Source: Pseudomonadota bacterium (lineage in GTDB: Bacteria > Pseudomonadota > Alphaproteobacteria > Rhizobiales > Phreatobacteraceae). From it: a stretch of 64,000 nucleotides of DNA. The stretch is from contig JAIUOO010000001.1 in NCBI GenBank assembly GCA_020161695.1, positions 534,768 through 598,767 of the forward strand, given 5' to 3'. Position numbers and translations under genes: made by a program. Shown one piece after another: positions 7,861-16,224 of the stretch (positions within the stretch are counted from its first letter, which is position 1; each line of letters opens with the position of its first letter). Below the pieces are notes generated by a model. That model saw nothing but the letters and a program-made list of their open reading frames with translations. It had not been told where the DNA came from and made no database searches.

Positions 7861-8583
7861 TTACAGCGCCTCCGCCCCGAGATAGCTCTCCAGCACCTTC
7901 GGGTGGCGCGTCACCTCGTCGGGCGTGCCCTCGGCGATGGTCGCGCCGTGATGGAGAACGTGGATGCGGCCGGCGAGCGCCATGGTGGCGCGCATGACAT
8001 GCTCGATGAGCAGGATGGTCACGCCCTCGCGGTTGATGTCCTTGAGGATGGCGACGATGCGGTCCACCTCGGTCGGCCTGAGGCCAGCCATGACCTCGTC
8101 GAGAAGGAGGAGGCGTGGCTCGGTCGCGAGCGCGCGCGCGCATTCCAGCCGCTTGCGGTCGGGAAGGGTCAGCGACTTCGCCCTGGCGTCGCGCCGGTCC
8201 CAGAGGTCGAGACGGCGCAGCACCTCGCCCGCGTGGGCGCGCGCGGCGTCCATGTCCGCCGCCCGCATCATCGCGCCGATGGTGGCGTTCTCCATCACCG
8301 TCAGCTCCGGGAACGGCCGGACGATCTGGAAGGTGCGGGCAAGGCCGCGGCGGCAGAGCTCGTGGGGTGGCACGCCCGCCGACGGCGCGCCGTCAAAGGT
8401 GATGCTGCCGGCATCGGGCTTCATGACCCCTGCGATCAGGTTGAACAGCGTGGTCTTGCCGGCGCCGTTCGGCCCGATCACCGCGAAGATCTCGCCCTCG
8501 GAAACCGACAGCGAGACATTGTCCACGGCGGTGAGGCCGCGAAAGCGCTTAGTCGCGCCCCTGACGTCGAGAAGCGTCGTCAC
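7861..8583 (-). CDS. livG: Branched-chain amino acid ABC transporter ATP-binding protein LivG
   Basis: The 240-residue ATPase starts with GTG (VTTLLDVRG), which overlaps the livM stop as GTGA. It has Walker A GPNGAGKTT and Walker B LLLLDEVMAGL. The signature region LTLPDRKRLECARAL is degenerate compared with LSGGQ, as is normal for LivG proteins. The C-terminal IHVLHHGATIAEGTPDEV is also characteristic. A much longer open frame exists upstream in the same reading frame but overlaps livM and shows no conserved coding, so the GTG start is preferred. It forms a heterodimer with LivF on the inner face of the membrane. Confidence 0.92.
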   Translation of the reverse strand: MTTLLDVRGATKRFRGLTAVDNVSLSVSEGEIFAVIGPNGAGKTTLFNLIAGVMKPDAGSITFDGAPSAGVPPHELCRRGLARTFQIVRPFPELTVMENATIGAMMRAADMDAARAHAGEVLRRLDLWDRRDARAKSLTLPDRKRLECARALATEPRLLLLDEVMAGLRPTEVDRIVAILKDINREGVTILLIEHVMRATMALAGRIHVLHHGATIAEGTPDEVTRHPKVLESYLGAEAL

Positions 8584-9599
8584 GAGCGCTCCTCCGGAAT
8601 GCCGAGTTTCTTCTTGAGCCAGGGCCAGATGCCGTTCGGCGCGAACCAGATCATCACCATCAGCGCCGCGCCGTAGAAGACGAGGTTGACGCCGGGAATG
8701 GCGCGTCCCGCAATCTTCTCGACGAGCGCGATCAGCGTCTGGCCGAGCGGGGTGAGGATGAATGCGCCGAGGATCGGCCCGAACAGCGTGCCGAGGCCGC
8801 CGATGATCGGCGCGAGGATCATCTCGATGGACCGCGCGATGTCGAAGCTCTGACTGGGGAACAGGTTGCTCTGGTAGAAGGCATAGACGACGCCGGCGAC
8901 CGCCGTCATCGCCGAGGAGACGATCACCGCCGCCATCTTGGCGCGGAACACATTGATGCCAAGCGCGCGGGCGGCTTCGGGGTCCTCGCGCACCGCGAGC
9001 CAGGCATGGCCGAGGCGCGAGCGGCGCAGCGCCGCGCAGATGACGAAGGCCGCCACCATCAGGGCAAGCGCCACGTAGTAGAATAGCAGCGGCCCGCCGC
9101 GCAGATTGATGGCCGAACCACCGCCCGCCGTAACCGGAATGAAGAAGCCGGCGGCGCCGCCGACATAGCTCCAGTTGTCGAAGCCGATGCGCGTGACCTC
9201 CGCGAAGGCGATGGTGAGCAGCGCGAAATAGACGCCCTCGATGCCGAAACGGAAGCCGAGCCAGCCGATAGCCGCACCGAAAGCCATGGCGACGAGAACC
9301 GCAGGCACGATCGCGATGGCCGGCGATATCCCGAACTTCACCCACAGGACCGCGCCGACATAGCCGCCGAGGCCGACATAGAGCGCATGACCGAGCGAGA
9401 GCTGGCCGCAGAGCCCCATCATGACGTTCCAGGCCTGCCCGACCGTGGCGAACCAGAAGATCAGGAAGAAGACGGAAAGCAGGTAGCGGTCGAGCGCGAC
9501 AGGCGCGACCAGCAGGACAGCGACTAGGACGGCCAGCAGAACGAGAGCGCGGCGGGGCGCTTCATCGACAAGCCGGGCGAGGAGGGTGAAGGGGTTCAT
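8580..9599 (-). CDS. livM: Branched-chain amino acid ABC transporter permease LivM
   Basis: This 339-residue permease has about nine or ten hydrophobic segments and the LivM hallmark stretch QLSLGHALYVGLGGY (about residues 67-81). EDPEAARALGINVFRAK follows in the cytoplasmic loop, and there is a C-terminal GLGTLFGPILGAF segment. It begins MNPFTLLARL 10 bases after the livH stop. Its stop overlaps the livG GTG start by 4 bases, implying translational coupling. It pairs with LivH to form the membrane channel. Confidence 0.92.
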   Translation of the reverse strand: MNPFTLLARLVDEAPRRALVLLAVLVAVLLVAPVALDRYLLSVFFLIFWFATVGQAWNVMMGLCGQLSLGHALYVGLGGYVGAVLWVKFGISPAIAIVPAVLVAMAFGAAIGWLGFRFGIEGVYFALLTIAFAEVTRIGFDNWSYVGGAAGFFIPVTAGGGSAINLRGGPLLFYYVALALMVAAFVICAALRRSRLGHAWLAVREDPEAARALGINVFRAKMAAVIVSSAMTAVAGVVYAFYQSNLFPSQSFDIARSIEMILAPIIGGLGTLFGPILGAFILTPLGQTLIALVEKIAGRAIPGVNLVFYGAALMVMIWFAPNGIWPWLKKKLGIPEERS

Positions 9600-9609
9600 G
9601 GCGCCGACC

Positions 9610-10479
9610 TCACGCCCGCCTGCCCAGCAGGCCCTGCGGGCGCAGCGCCAGCACGAGAACCAGCAGGCCGAAGGAGACCATGGTCTTCATCGACGGAGCG
9701 ATGACGACCGAGGCCATGGCCTCGGCGATGCCGATCAGCAGGCCGCCGACGATGGCACCCGCCATCGAGCCCATGCCGCCGATGATGACGATGGTGAAGG
9801 CGAGCAGCGTGAAGGCCGGCGCGATCATCGGCGTCGCGTCGGTCAGCGTCACCATCAGCGCGCCGGCGGCACCGACGCAGGCGAGGCCAAGGCCGAAGGT
9901 CAGCGCGTAGAGCTGCTTGACGTTCAGCCCGACCACGGCCGCGCCGACGAGATTGTCGGCGCAGGCGCGGATGGCGACGCCGGTCGACGTGAAGCGGAAG
10001 AAGGCGAACAGCAGCGCCGCCACCGCAAGCGCGGCGATGGCCGCATAGACACGCACCTTGTCGAGAATGATCGGCCCGATCTCCCAGCTGTCGAACGAAT
10101 AGGGCAGGTTCGCGCTGCGGGCATCCGGCCCGAAGATCATCAGCGTGCCGTTGACCATGATGATGGCGAGGCCCACCAGCAGGATGAACTGCTCGTGTTC
10201 GGGGCGCGAGACGAAGGGGTTGATCAGCGTGCGCTGGAGTCCGTAGCCGATGACGAAGAAGGCCGCGGCGATCGGCAGCATCGAGAGGAAAGGGTCGAGG
10301 CCGAACGAGCGGAACAGCACGAAGGCCGCATACATGGCGACCACGGCGAACTCGCCATGCGCGAAATTGACCACCCGCACCACGCCGAAGATCACCGAGA
10401 GGCCGAGCGCCATCAGGCCATAGACGAGGCCGGTCAGGACGCCCTGGACGAGCACGTTGCCATAAAGCGACCAGAGCAT
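9610..10479 (-). CDS. livH: Branched-chain amino acid ABC transporter permease LivH
   Basis: The 289-residue permease has about eight membrane segments. It carries the LivH motif GLSVIFGVVRVVNFAHGEF near residue 30, RACADNLVGAAVVGLNV in the loop and GGMGSMAGAIVGGL near the C-terminus. I chose MLWSLYGN as the start because the family normally begins just before the first helix; an in-frame ATG at 10542 would add 21 polar residues. The gene is separated from the binding-protein gene upstream by ~170 bases containing a strong hairpin. Confidence 0.9.
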   Translation of the reverse strand: MLWSLYGNVLVQGVLTGLVYGLMALGLSVIFGVVRVVNFAHGEFAVVAMYAAFVLFRSFGLDPFLSMLPIAAAFFVIGYGLQRTLINPFVSRPEHEQFILLVGLAIIMVNGTLMIFGPDARSANLPYSFDSWEIGPIILDKVRVYAAIAALAVAALLFAFFRFTSTGVAIRACADNLVGAAVVGLNVKQLYALTFGLGLACVGAAGALMVTLTDATPMIAPAFTLLAFTIVIIGGMGSMAGAIVGGLLIGIAEAMASVVIAPSMKTMVSFGLLVLVLALRPQGLLGRRA

Positions 10480-10605
10480 TCCAAGCTTCGCGGGAAAGAG
10501 GGGGATCGCTCGGGAGTTAGCGCGACCGGGCAGGTTCGGCAACCCGGCGCGCAGCGCAGCTGCCGGTCACGGCGTCGCAGCCATGACCCGGCTTGTCATG
10601 AAGGA

Positions 10606-10632
10606 GCCGGGCCGATCAGACATCGGCCCGGC
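10606..10632 (-). terminator. Intercistronic hairpin between the binding-protein gene and livH
   Basis: GCCGGGCCGAT and ATCGGCCCGGC form a perfect 11-bp stem with a 5-base loop. It lies 20 bases after the binding-protein stop and about 125 bases before livH. There is no run of T on the minus strand. Such stems in ABC operons commonly protect or partially terminate the upstream message, raising binding protein over permease. Confidence 0.55.
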
Positions 10633-10651
10633 GCCGTTTTCTCAAACGCGC

Positions 10652-11878
10652 TCAGCTCCGCCCCTGCCAGGCCGGCAGCGGCAGGACCGGCTCGGCGAGC
10701 GCCACGTCCTTCGGCAGGACGACGGTCGGGATGCGCTTCAGGTTCTGCACCAGGGCCGAACCGATATTGGGGTTCTGGCCCTTGGCGTCGAAGGTGATCG
10801 GGCCGCCGATCATGATGTGCTCGGGAAGATTGGTGGCGCGCACCGCCTCCATGAGCTGCGGGCCGGCCGTGGTGCCGGCGCGCTTGAAGGCGTCGGCTGC
10901 GATCAGCATGCCCTCGAAGGCGAAGCCCGCGTTGAAGCTGTCCACCGCGAAGCGGTTGTTCGGGTTGGCCTTGGCGAAGCTCTTCTCGAAGGCCTGGGTC
11001 ATGTTGGACTTCGGATTGGCCCAGGGCAGGCCGAACATGACGAAATCGGCCAGCGGGCCGAGCGCCTGATAGAACTCCTCGTCATAGAAGCCGGGCGAGC
11101 CGGGCGAGATGATCGCCTTAGGCTGGAAGCGCTGGCGCACCATGTCGCGCACCATCTTGATGGCGTCGGAAGCGCGGGTGACGCACATGACGAGGTCGGG
11201 GTTGAGCGCGCGGATCTTGGTCACCTCGACCGAGAGGTCCTGCGCGCGCGGGTCGTAGGCGATCTTCTCGGCGAGATCGATCGGCAGGTTCACGCGCGGC
11301 CAGATGGCGTCCATGGCGTTGCGCTGGGCGGTGCCGAACGTGTCGTTGGCGTGCAGGAACACGGCCTTCTCGAACTTGATGCCCTTGGCGTCCATCACGT
11401 CCTTGATCAGGCGCAGGCCGTTGGTGACGAGCTGGCCGCCGGTCTGGAAGTTGCGGACGAGGTACTTGTAGCCCTGCTCGGTTATCTGCGGGGCGGCGGC
11501 GACATTGACCACGAACGGAATCTGCCGCTGCTCGGTGACCTGCGCGATGGCGAGCGTATGGCCGGAATCGAAGGCGCCGGTCAGCACATGGCAGCCGTCA
11601 TTGATGGCACGCTCGGCCTGCGTGCGGGCGACGTCGGCATTCGACTCGGTGTCGATATGGACGATCTCGACATTGTAGCCGAGTTCCTTGAGCAGGTCGG
11701 GCGCCGCCAGCACGCCGCGATGCATGCTCTGACCGGCCTGCGCGAAGAAGCCGGAGCGCGGCAGGAGCGAGCCGATCTTCAGCGTGCGCGCCTGCGCGTG
11801 CGCGATGCCCGGTGCGGCGAGGGTAGCGGCGGCGCCGGCCATGACGGCACGGCGGGAAAAGCTGGTCTTGGCGGTCAT
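10652..11878 (-). CDS. ABC transporter substrate-binding protein (Leu/Ile/Val-type, type I fold)
   Basis: The 408-residue protein starts MTAKTSFSRRAVMAG with a Tat-like signal (SRRAVMAGAAATLA) ending near GIAHA. The mature part begins LKIGSLLPRSG, typical of the Peripla_BP_6/LivJ family. GGAGGACGATA precedes the ATG; an open extension to 11998 overlaps the nth terminus and is rejected. It delivers ligand to LivHM. The family binds branched-chain amino acids, amides, urea or aromatic acids. There is no diagnostic motif that I can use to choose the ligand. Confidence 0.88.
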   Translation of the reverse strand: MTAKTSFSRRAVMAGAAATLAAPGIAHAQARTLKIGSLLPRSGFFAQAGQSMHRGVLAAPDLLKELGYNVEIVHIDTESNADVARTQAERAINDGCHVLTGAFDSGHTLAIAQVTEQRQIPFVVNVAAAPQITEQGYKYLVRNFQTGGQLVTNGLRLIKDVMDAKGIKFEKAVFLHANDTFGTAQRNAMDAIWPRVNLPIDLAEKIAYDPRAQDLSVEVTKIRALNPDLVMCVTRASDAIKMVRDMVRQRFQPKAIISPGSPGFYDEEFYQALGPLADFVMFGLPWANPKSNMTQAFEKSFAKANPNNRFAVDSFNAGFAFEGMLIAADAFKRAGTTAGPQLMEAVRATNLPEHIMIGGPITFDAKGQNPNIGSALVQNLKRIPTVVLPKDVALAEPVLPLPAWQGRS

Positions 11879-11994
11879 TATCGTCCTCCCTGCCCCACTC
11901 TCCGCTTGGCCAGATGGCGGGGTCATCGCGATTTCGGCGGCGATCTTACGCAAATGCGCGCCCGGGGAAAGGCGGGCGCGACGCATGGCCGCTG

Positions 11995-12750
11995 TCACGC
12001 CGCCGTCTTGTCCTCGAAACGGCAGATGTCGCGGATGATGCAGCGCTGGCAGAGGGGCTTGGCCGCCTTGCAGACGTAACGGCCATGCAGGATGAGCCAG
12101 TGGTGCGCGTGCAGGCGATAGGGGTCCGGGACGACTTTCTCCAGCCCCAGCTCCACCGCCAGCGGCGTCTTGCCAGGCGCCAGGCCCGTGCGGTTGGCGA
12201 CGCGGAAAAGGTGGGTGTCGACCGCGATGGTCGGCACGCCGAAGGCGATGTTCAGGACCACGTTGGCGGTCTTGCGGCCGACGCCCGGCAGCGTTTCCAG
12301 CGCCTCGCGGTCGGCCGGCACCTCGCCGCCGTAGGCGTCGATCAGGCGCTGGGACAGGGCGATGACGTTCTTCGCCTTGTTGCGATAGAGGCCGATCGTC
12401 CTGATGTGGCCGATCAGCCCCTCCTCGCCGAGGGCGAGCATCTTCGCCGGCGTATCGGCCACCTTGAACAGCGGCCGCGTCGCCTTGTTGACGCCTACGT
12501 CCGTCGCCTGCGCCGACAGGGCCACCGCAACGAGCAGCGTATAGGCGTTGACGCTTTCAAGCTCGCCCTTGGGTTCGGGATCGACCTGATGGAAGCGGAA
12601 GAAGATCGCCTCCACCTCCTGTGGCGTGAGGCCGTCGCGCTTGCGCCGTTTCGCCGCGGCCTTGGCGGCAGCGGCATTGGCGAGCGCCTTGCCCGGCCGC
12701 TTGCGCACGGATTTCGGCTTCGGCGGCTTGGCGGTGGTCGCGGGCGGCAT
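11995..12750 (-). CDS. nth: Endonuclease III (DNA glycosylase/AP lyase)
   Basis: Nth removes oxidised pyrimidines and cleaves the abasic site in base excision repair. The 251-residue protein has the helix-hairpin-helix LPGVGRKTANVV with the catalytic lysine, TIAVDTHLFRV with the catalytic aspartate, and a C-terminal Fe-S loop CKAAKPLCQRCIIRDIC with the exact C-x6-C-x2-C-x5-C spacing. ALSAQATD is also present. A basic Ala/Lys-rich N-terminal tail of ~38 residues exceeds E. coli Nth, as often seen in alphaproteobacteria. It is divergent from the DUF2244 gene with 22 bases between starts, so promoters must overlap the coding ends. Confidence 0.96.
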   Translation of the reverse strand: MPPATTAKPPKPKSVRKRPGKALANAAAAKAAAKRRKRDGLTPQEVEAIFFRFHQVDPEPKGELESVNAYTLLVAVALSAQATDVGVNKATRPLFKVADTPAKMLALGEEGLIGHIRTIGLYRNKAKNVIALSQRLIDAYGGEVPADREALETLPGVGRKTANVVLNIAFGVPTIAVDTHLFRVANRTGLAPGKTPLAVELGLEKVVPDPYRLHAHHWLILHGRYVCKAAKPLCQRCIIRDICRFEDKTAA

Positions 12751-12772
12751 TCAGGTCGTATAATGCGACGTC

Positions 12773-13306
12773 ATGACCCCCGGCAACCCGACAGTTGCAG
12801 ACGCATCCGAGGCCGAGAGCCGTCCGCTCTTCGCGGCGATCCTGACGCCGCACCGCTCGCTCGGTTGGCCCGGCTTCATCGCGGTGATGGCCGCCGTCGG
12901 CGTGCTCAACCTGATCGCCGCGGTGATGTTCGCCGCCATCGGCGCCTGGCCGGTCGTGCCCTTCCTCGGGCTGGACGTGCTGATCATCTTCCTCGCCTTC
13001 CGCGCCAACTACCTGCACGCCCGCGCCTACGAGGAGGTGATCGTCACGCCGACTGAAATCCGCATCCGCAAGGTGACGTTCCACGGGCGGTCGCGCGAAT
13101 GGCGGTTCAACCCGGCCTGGACGCGGGTGACGCAGGTGGTGGACGAGGATGACGGGCAGGTTCTGTCCCTCACCCTCGACGAGGGTCGCCGCAAGCTCGA
13201 CATCGCGACCTTCCTGCCGCCGGTCGAGCGGGAGGGCTTCGGCAGGGCGTTGCGCATCGCGCTGGCTGAAGCCCGGCGCGGACCGACCCGCACGCGGTTC
13301 GACTGA
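12773..13306 (+). CDS. DUF2244 family membrane protein
   Basis: This 177-residue protein has two membrane helices (about residues 35-58 and 60-77). A beta-rich soluble domain follows, containing EVIVTPTEIRIRKV and GRSREWRFNPAWTRV. That is the DUF2244 pattern, which in alphaproteobacteria is often found next to nth, as here. The function is unknown. It is followed 27 bases later by the YbaK-like gene on the same strand and may share its transcript. Confidence 0.75.
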   Translation: MTPGNPTVADASEAESRPLFAAILTPHRSLGWPGFIAVMAAVGVLNLIAAVMFAAIGAWPVVPFLGLDVLIIFLAFRANYLHARAYEEVIVTPTEIRIRKVTFHGRSREWRFNPAWTRVTQVVDEDDGQVLSLTLDEGRRKLDIATFLPPVEREGFGRALRIALAEARRGPTRTRFD

Positions 13307-13333
13307 GACAGCGGACAGGATCAGGAGACGAGG

Positions 13334-13798
13334 ATGGCCGGATCGGTCGAGCGGGTCAGGGAAGCGTTGCGCGCGGCAGGCCATGACGACAACCTCACCA
13401 CCTTTCCGGCGGGAACGCGCACGGCCGCGGATGCCGCGACTGCGGTCGGCTGCGCCGTCGCGCAGATCGCAAAATCCATAGTGTTGAAGACAGGAGAGAC
13501 GCCGGTCCTCGTCGTCGCCTCGGGCGCCAACCGGGTCGATGCGGCCAAGGTCGCCGCCCTCGTCGGCGGCGAGGTGGCAAGGCCAGATGCCGGCTGGGTG
13601 CGCGCGACGACCGGCTTCGCTATCGGCGGCGTCGCGCCGGTCGGGCACCTCATCGCGCCCATCGTCATCGTGGACCGCGACCTCGCCGAGGTCGGGCCGA
13701 TCTGGGCGGCAGCCGGTGCGCCCGACACGGTGTTCCGGACGGATTTCGATGCGCTCGTGCGGATCAGCGGCGGCCGCGTCGGCGACATCCGCGAATAG
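13334..13798 (+). CDS. YbaK/EbsC-family protein (aminoacyl-tRNA deacylase-like)
   Basis: The 154-residue product matches the YbaK/ProX deacylase fold. AQIAKSIVLKTGETPVLVV carries the conserved lysine that positions tRNA 3' ends, GANRVD follows, and GFAIGGVAPVGH supplies the conserved GxxPxGH loop. These proteins hydrolyse mischarged Cys-tRNA(Pro) or Ala-tRNA(Pro) in trans; which substrate applies cannot be told here. It sits downstream of the DUF2244 gene and convergent with the NAD(P)-binding protein gene, 14 bases apart. Confidence 0.85.
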   Translation: MAGSVERVREALRAAGHDDNLTTFPAGTRTAADAATAVGCAVAQIAKSIVLKTGETPVLVVASGANRVDAAKVAALVGGEVARPDAGWVRATTGFAIGGVAPVGHLIAPIVIVDRDLAEVGPIWAAAGAPDTVFRTDFDALVRISGGRVGDIRE

Positions 13799-13812
13799 AA
13801 CCGAGCCTTGAC

Positions 13813-14469
13813 TCAGAGCGCGTTGATGTCGGCGGATTCCAGCACGCGTTTCGGTGCGCCGTGGCGGGCCACGCGGATCATGGCGCGGCCGAACTGCTCG
13901 CTGGTCGTGACAAGACCGGGCGCGAGCCGCTTCATCAGCGGCAGCAGCACGCCCATCGTCGCATACATCGCGCGATACCAGCCGGTCTTCGAGGTGATGC
14001 CCGGCGCCGGCTGGATGGCCACGGGGCGGAAGACATAGCCCTTGAACGGCAGGGCCAGGACGACGTTCTCGGCGGCCCCCTTCACCCGGGCCCACATGAC
14101 CGAACCCTTCTCGGTGCTGTCGGCGTTGCGACCCGAGACGAACACGAAGGTCATCTGCGGATTGAGCCGGGCAAGCGTGGACGCGGCGGCCACGGTCAGG
14201 TCGTAGGTCAGGCGGCGATAGTCCTCCTCCTTCATGCCGACCGAGGTCACGCCGAGGCAGAAGAAGCAGGCTTCGTAGCCGGCAAGATCGGCTTCGATGG
14301 CGGAATAGTCGAAGAAGTCGCGATGGATCAGTTCGCGCAGCTTCGCATGCTGCCGCCCCGTGGCCGACCGCAGCACCGCGAGCACTTCCGTGATGCCGTC
14401 GTCCTTGAGGCATTCGGCGAGCACGCCCTGCCCGATCATGCCGGTCGCGCCGAAGATGATGACCTTCAT
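13813..14469 (-). CDS. NAD(P)-binding oxidoreductase-like protein (NmrA/HIM1 type)
   Basis: The 218-residue protein starts MKVIIFGATGMIGQGV, a classic Rossmann GxxGxxG nucleotide-binding motif. AVLRSATGR follows and a later segment ACFFCLGVTSVG resembles the NAD(P)-binding epimerase-like proteins of the NmrA/HIM1 group. The catalytic YxxxK of true SDRs is not in its usual place, so enzymatic activity is uncertain. The start is preceded by AGAGGGG; an upstream ATG at 14526 would extend over the VOC promoter region. It is divergent from the VOC gene. Confidence 0.7.
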   Translation of the reverse strand: MKVIIFGATGMIGQGVLAECLKDDGITEVLAVLRSATGRQHAKLRELIHRDFFDYSAIEADLAGYEACFFCLGVTSVGMKEEDYRRLTYDLTVAAASTLARLNPQMTFVFVSGRNADSTEKGSVMWARVKGAAENVVLALPFKGYVFRPVAIQPAPGITSKTGWYRAMYATMGVLLPLMKRLAPGLVTTSEQFGRAMIRVARHGAPKRVLESADINAL

Positions 14470-14559
14470 ATGCCCCTCTGCCTCATCGACACGACGTTTC
14501 GCAACCGTCCTCGCCGGACCTATCATGACCGGAGTTCAGCACATATGGGAGGCGCAGCG

Positions 14560-14940
14560 ATGATCGACCATGTCTCCGTCGCGGTCGGCGATCTCACGCG
14601 CGCGGCGGCGTTCTACGACGCGGCCTTCGCGCCGATAGGCCTGACGCGGCTCGTCACGCGCGAGCGAAGCGTCGGCTATGGCAAGGCCTATCCCGAATTC
14701 TGGATCAACCTGCGCGAGGGATATCGGGCAACGCCCGGCGATCCGGGCGCGCATATCTGCCTCAGGGCCCGCGACGAGGCGGCGGTTTCGGCCTTCCACG
14801 CGGCGGCGCTGGCGCAGGGCGGCGAGGATAGCGGCGCACCGGGTCCGCGGCAGGCGGCCATGACCACCTATTTCGGCGCTTTCGTCCTCGACCTCGACCG
14901 CAACAAGATCGAGGTCGTCACCTTTCCGAAGGCCGGTTGA
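14560..14940 (+). CDS. VOC (glyoxalase/bleomycin resistance-like) protein
   Basis: The 126-residue protein is a single vicinal-oxygen-chelate domain. MIDHVSVAV has the first metal-ligand His, AHICLRA the second and NKIEVVTF the conserved Glu near the C-terminus. GGGAGG eight bases before the ATG fixes the start. Members of this group (e.g. YkcA-like) are small metal-dependent lyases or binding proteins, most of unknown substrate. It precedes the AraC-alkyltransferase gene on the same strand by about 100 bases. Confidence 0.8.
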   Translation: MIDHVSVAVGDLTRAAAFYDAAFAPIGLTRLVTRERSVGYGKAYPEFWINLREGYRATPGDPGAHICLRARDEAAVSAFHAAALAQGGEDSGAPGPRQAAMTTYFGAFVLDLDRNKIEVVTFPKAG

Positions 14941-15043
14941 GGCATAGCCCTCGATTTCTCGACCGGGCCACAGGAATCGGGTGGCTGGCGCGCATGCGAC
15001 GCGCCACATTCGGCTCACGTTCAAGAGACCAGGAGCCAGTCCC

Positions 15044-15931
15044 ATGCTCAACGTCATCCAGCTCGAAAAGCATGGCATGCCCATCCGCCTCGCCGAGGCC
15101 GCCGACGATTACGAGATCGTCCGGCGTACGCTCGCCTTCATCACCGATCACTGGCGCCGCCAGCCGACGGTCGAGGAGATGGCCGAGCATGTCGGCCTCT
15201 CCCCCGGCCACCTGCACCACCTGTTCCGCCGCTGGGCCGGACTGACGCCGAAGGACTTCCTGCAGGCGATCACGCTCGACGCCGCCCGCGCCCTGCTGCG
15301 CGACGAGGCGACCGTGCTCGATACCGCCTACGAGGTCGGCTATTCCGGGCCGGGACGGCTGCACGACCTGTTCGTCACCCACGAGGCCATGTCGCCCGGC
15401 GAGTTCAAGACCGGCGGCGAGGGGCTGACCATGCGCTACGGCTTCCATCCCTCGCCTTTCGGGCAGGCCATCGTGGTGGCGACGGATCGGGGCCTTGCCG
15501 GCCTCGGCTTCTGCGACGCCGGCGGCGAGCCCTCGGCGCTCGCCGACATGAAGGGCCGCTGGCCGAAGGCGGCCTTCGTGGAGGACGTGTCGGTGACCGG
15601 CCCGATGGCGCAGCGCATCTTCGACCCCAAGGCCTGGGCCGGCGAGCGACCGCTGCGCGTCTGTCTGATCGGCACCGATTTCGAGGTGCGCGTCTGGGAG
15701 ACGCTGCTGCGAATCCCGATGGGCAAGGCGACGACCTACTCGACCATCGCCAACCATATCGGCCGGCCGACAGCCGCCCGTGCGGTGGGCGCGGCGGTGG
15801 GCAAGAACCCGATCTCCTTCGTGGTGCCCTGCCACCGGGTGCTCGGCCGCTCCGGCGCGCTGACCGGCTATCACTGGGGCCTGACGCGCAAGCAGGCCAT
15901 GCTCGGCTGGGAGGCCGGGCACGCGGGGTGA
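15044..15931 (+). CDS. AraC-type HTH fused to methylated-DNA-[protein]-cysteine methyltransferase
   Basis: The 295-residue protein combines an N-terminal AraC-like HTH pair (about 25-125, PTVEEMAEHVGLSPGHLHHLFRRW) with a C-terminal O6-alkylguanine methyltransferase. The latter has FVVPCHRVLGRSG, where Cys is the acceptor, and the helix-turn-helix region GKATTYSTIANHIG. It lacks the N-terminal zinc domain of E. coli Ada that senses phosphotriesters, so it resembles the short Ada/AdaA-AdaB hybrids of alphaproteobacteria. It would repair O6-alkylguanine and may act as a regulator, though the signal is unclear. AGGAG supports the start. A block of inverted repeats follows the stop. Confidence 0.88.
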   Translation: MLNVIQLEKHGMPIRLAEAADDYEIVRRTLAFITDHWRRQPTVEEMAEHVGLSPGHLHHLFRRWAGLTPKDFLQAITLDAARALLRDEATVLDTAYEVGYSGPGRLHDLFVTHEAMSPGEFKTGGEGLTMRYGFHPSPFGQAIVVATDRGLAGLGFCDAGGEPSALADMKGRWPKAAFVEDVSVTGPMAQRIFDPKAWAGERPLRVCLIGTDFEVRVWETLLRIPMGKATTYSTIANHIGRPTAARAVGAAVGKNPISFVVPCHRVLGRSGALTGYHWGLTRKQAMLGWEAGHAG

Positions 15932-15994
15932 TGGAGGGGGCTGCGCCTCAACAGCATGGCCGCGCCCTTTTTCAGCAAGGATAGGCTCCCGTGA

Positions 15995-16019
15995 ACCCTC
16001 TCCCCTTGCGGGAGAGGGT
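15995..16019. repeat. Short palindromic repeat (CCCTCTCCC type), copy 1
   Basis: ACCCTCTCCC and GGGAGAGGGT flank the 5-base loop CTTGC. The following sequence (GGGTGAGGGG after ~20 bases) belongs to the same element. It lies downstream of the AraC-alkyltransferase gene. The same core, inverted, forms copy 2 nearby, and a related stem lies after dcd. Confidence 0.6.
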
Positions 16020-16075
16020 GCCCGCGCCAGCGGACGGGTGAGGGGAGCAATGCCCACCCCCCTCATCCGGCGCCT

Positions 16076-16120
16076 GTCGCCTTAGCCCTTCTCCCGCAAG
16101 GGGAGAAGGGCTAAGGCGAC
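16076..16120. repeat. Long perfect hairpin (20-bp stem), inverted relative of copy 1
   Basis: A 20-bp stem runs 16076-16095 with 16101-16120, around the 5-base loop GCAAG. The loop is the reverse complement of copy 1's CTTGC loop, and both share a CTCCC/GGGAG core. The two elements therefore look like inverted copies of one mobile palindromic repeat. They occupy the 293-base gap 15932-16224 before the MATE gene, which otherwise shows nothing coding. Confidence 0.65.
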
Positions 16121-16224
16121 GCGGGCGGCGCATTGATCCGAGCCCTCCAGCACAGACCGCCAAACCATGCCTCCCCTGCCCGGCTGCCTCTGGATTTCCC
16201 GGTAGCGCTGGCTAGAAGGGCGGG

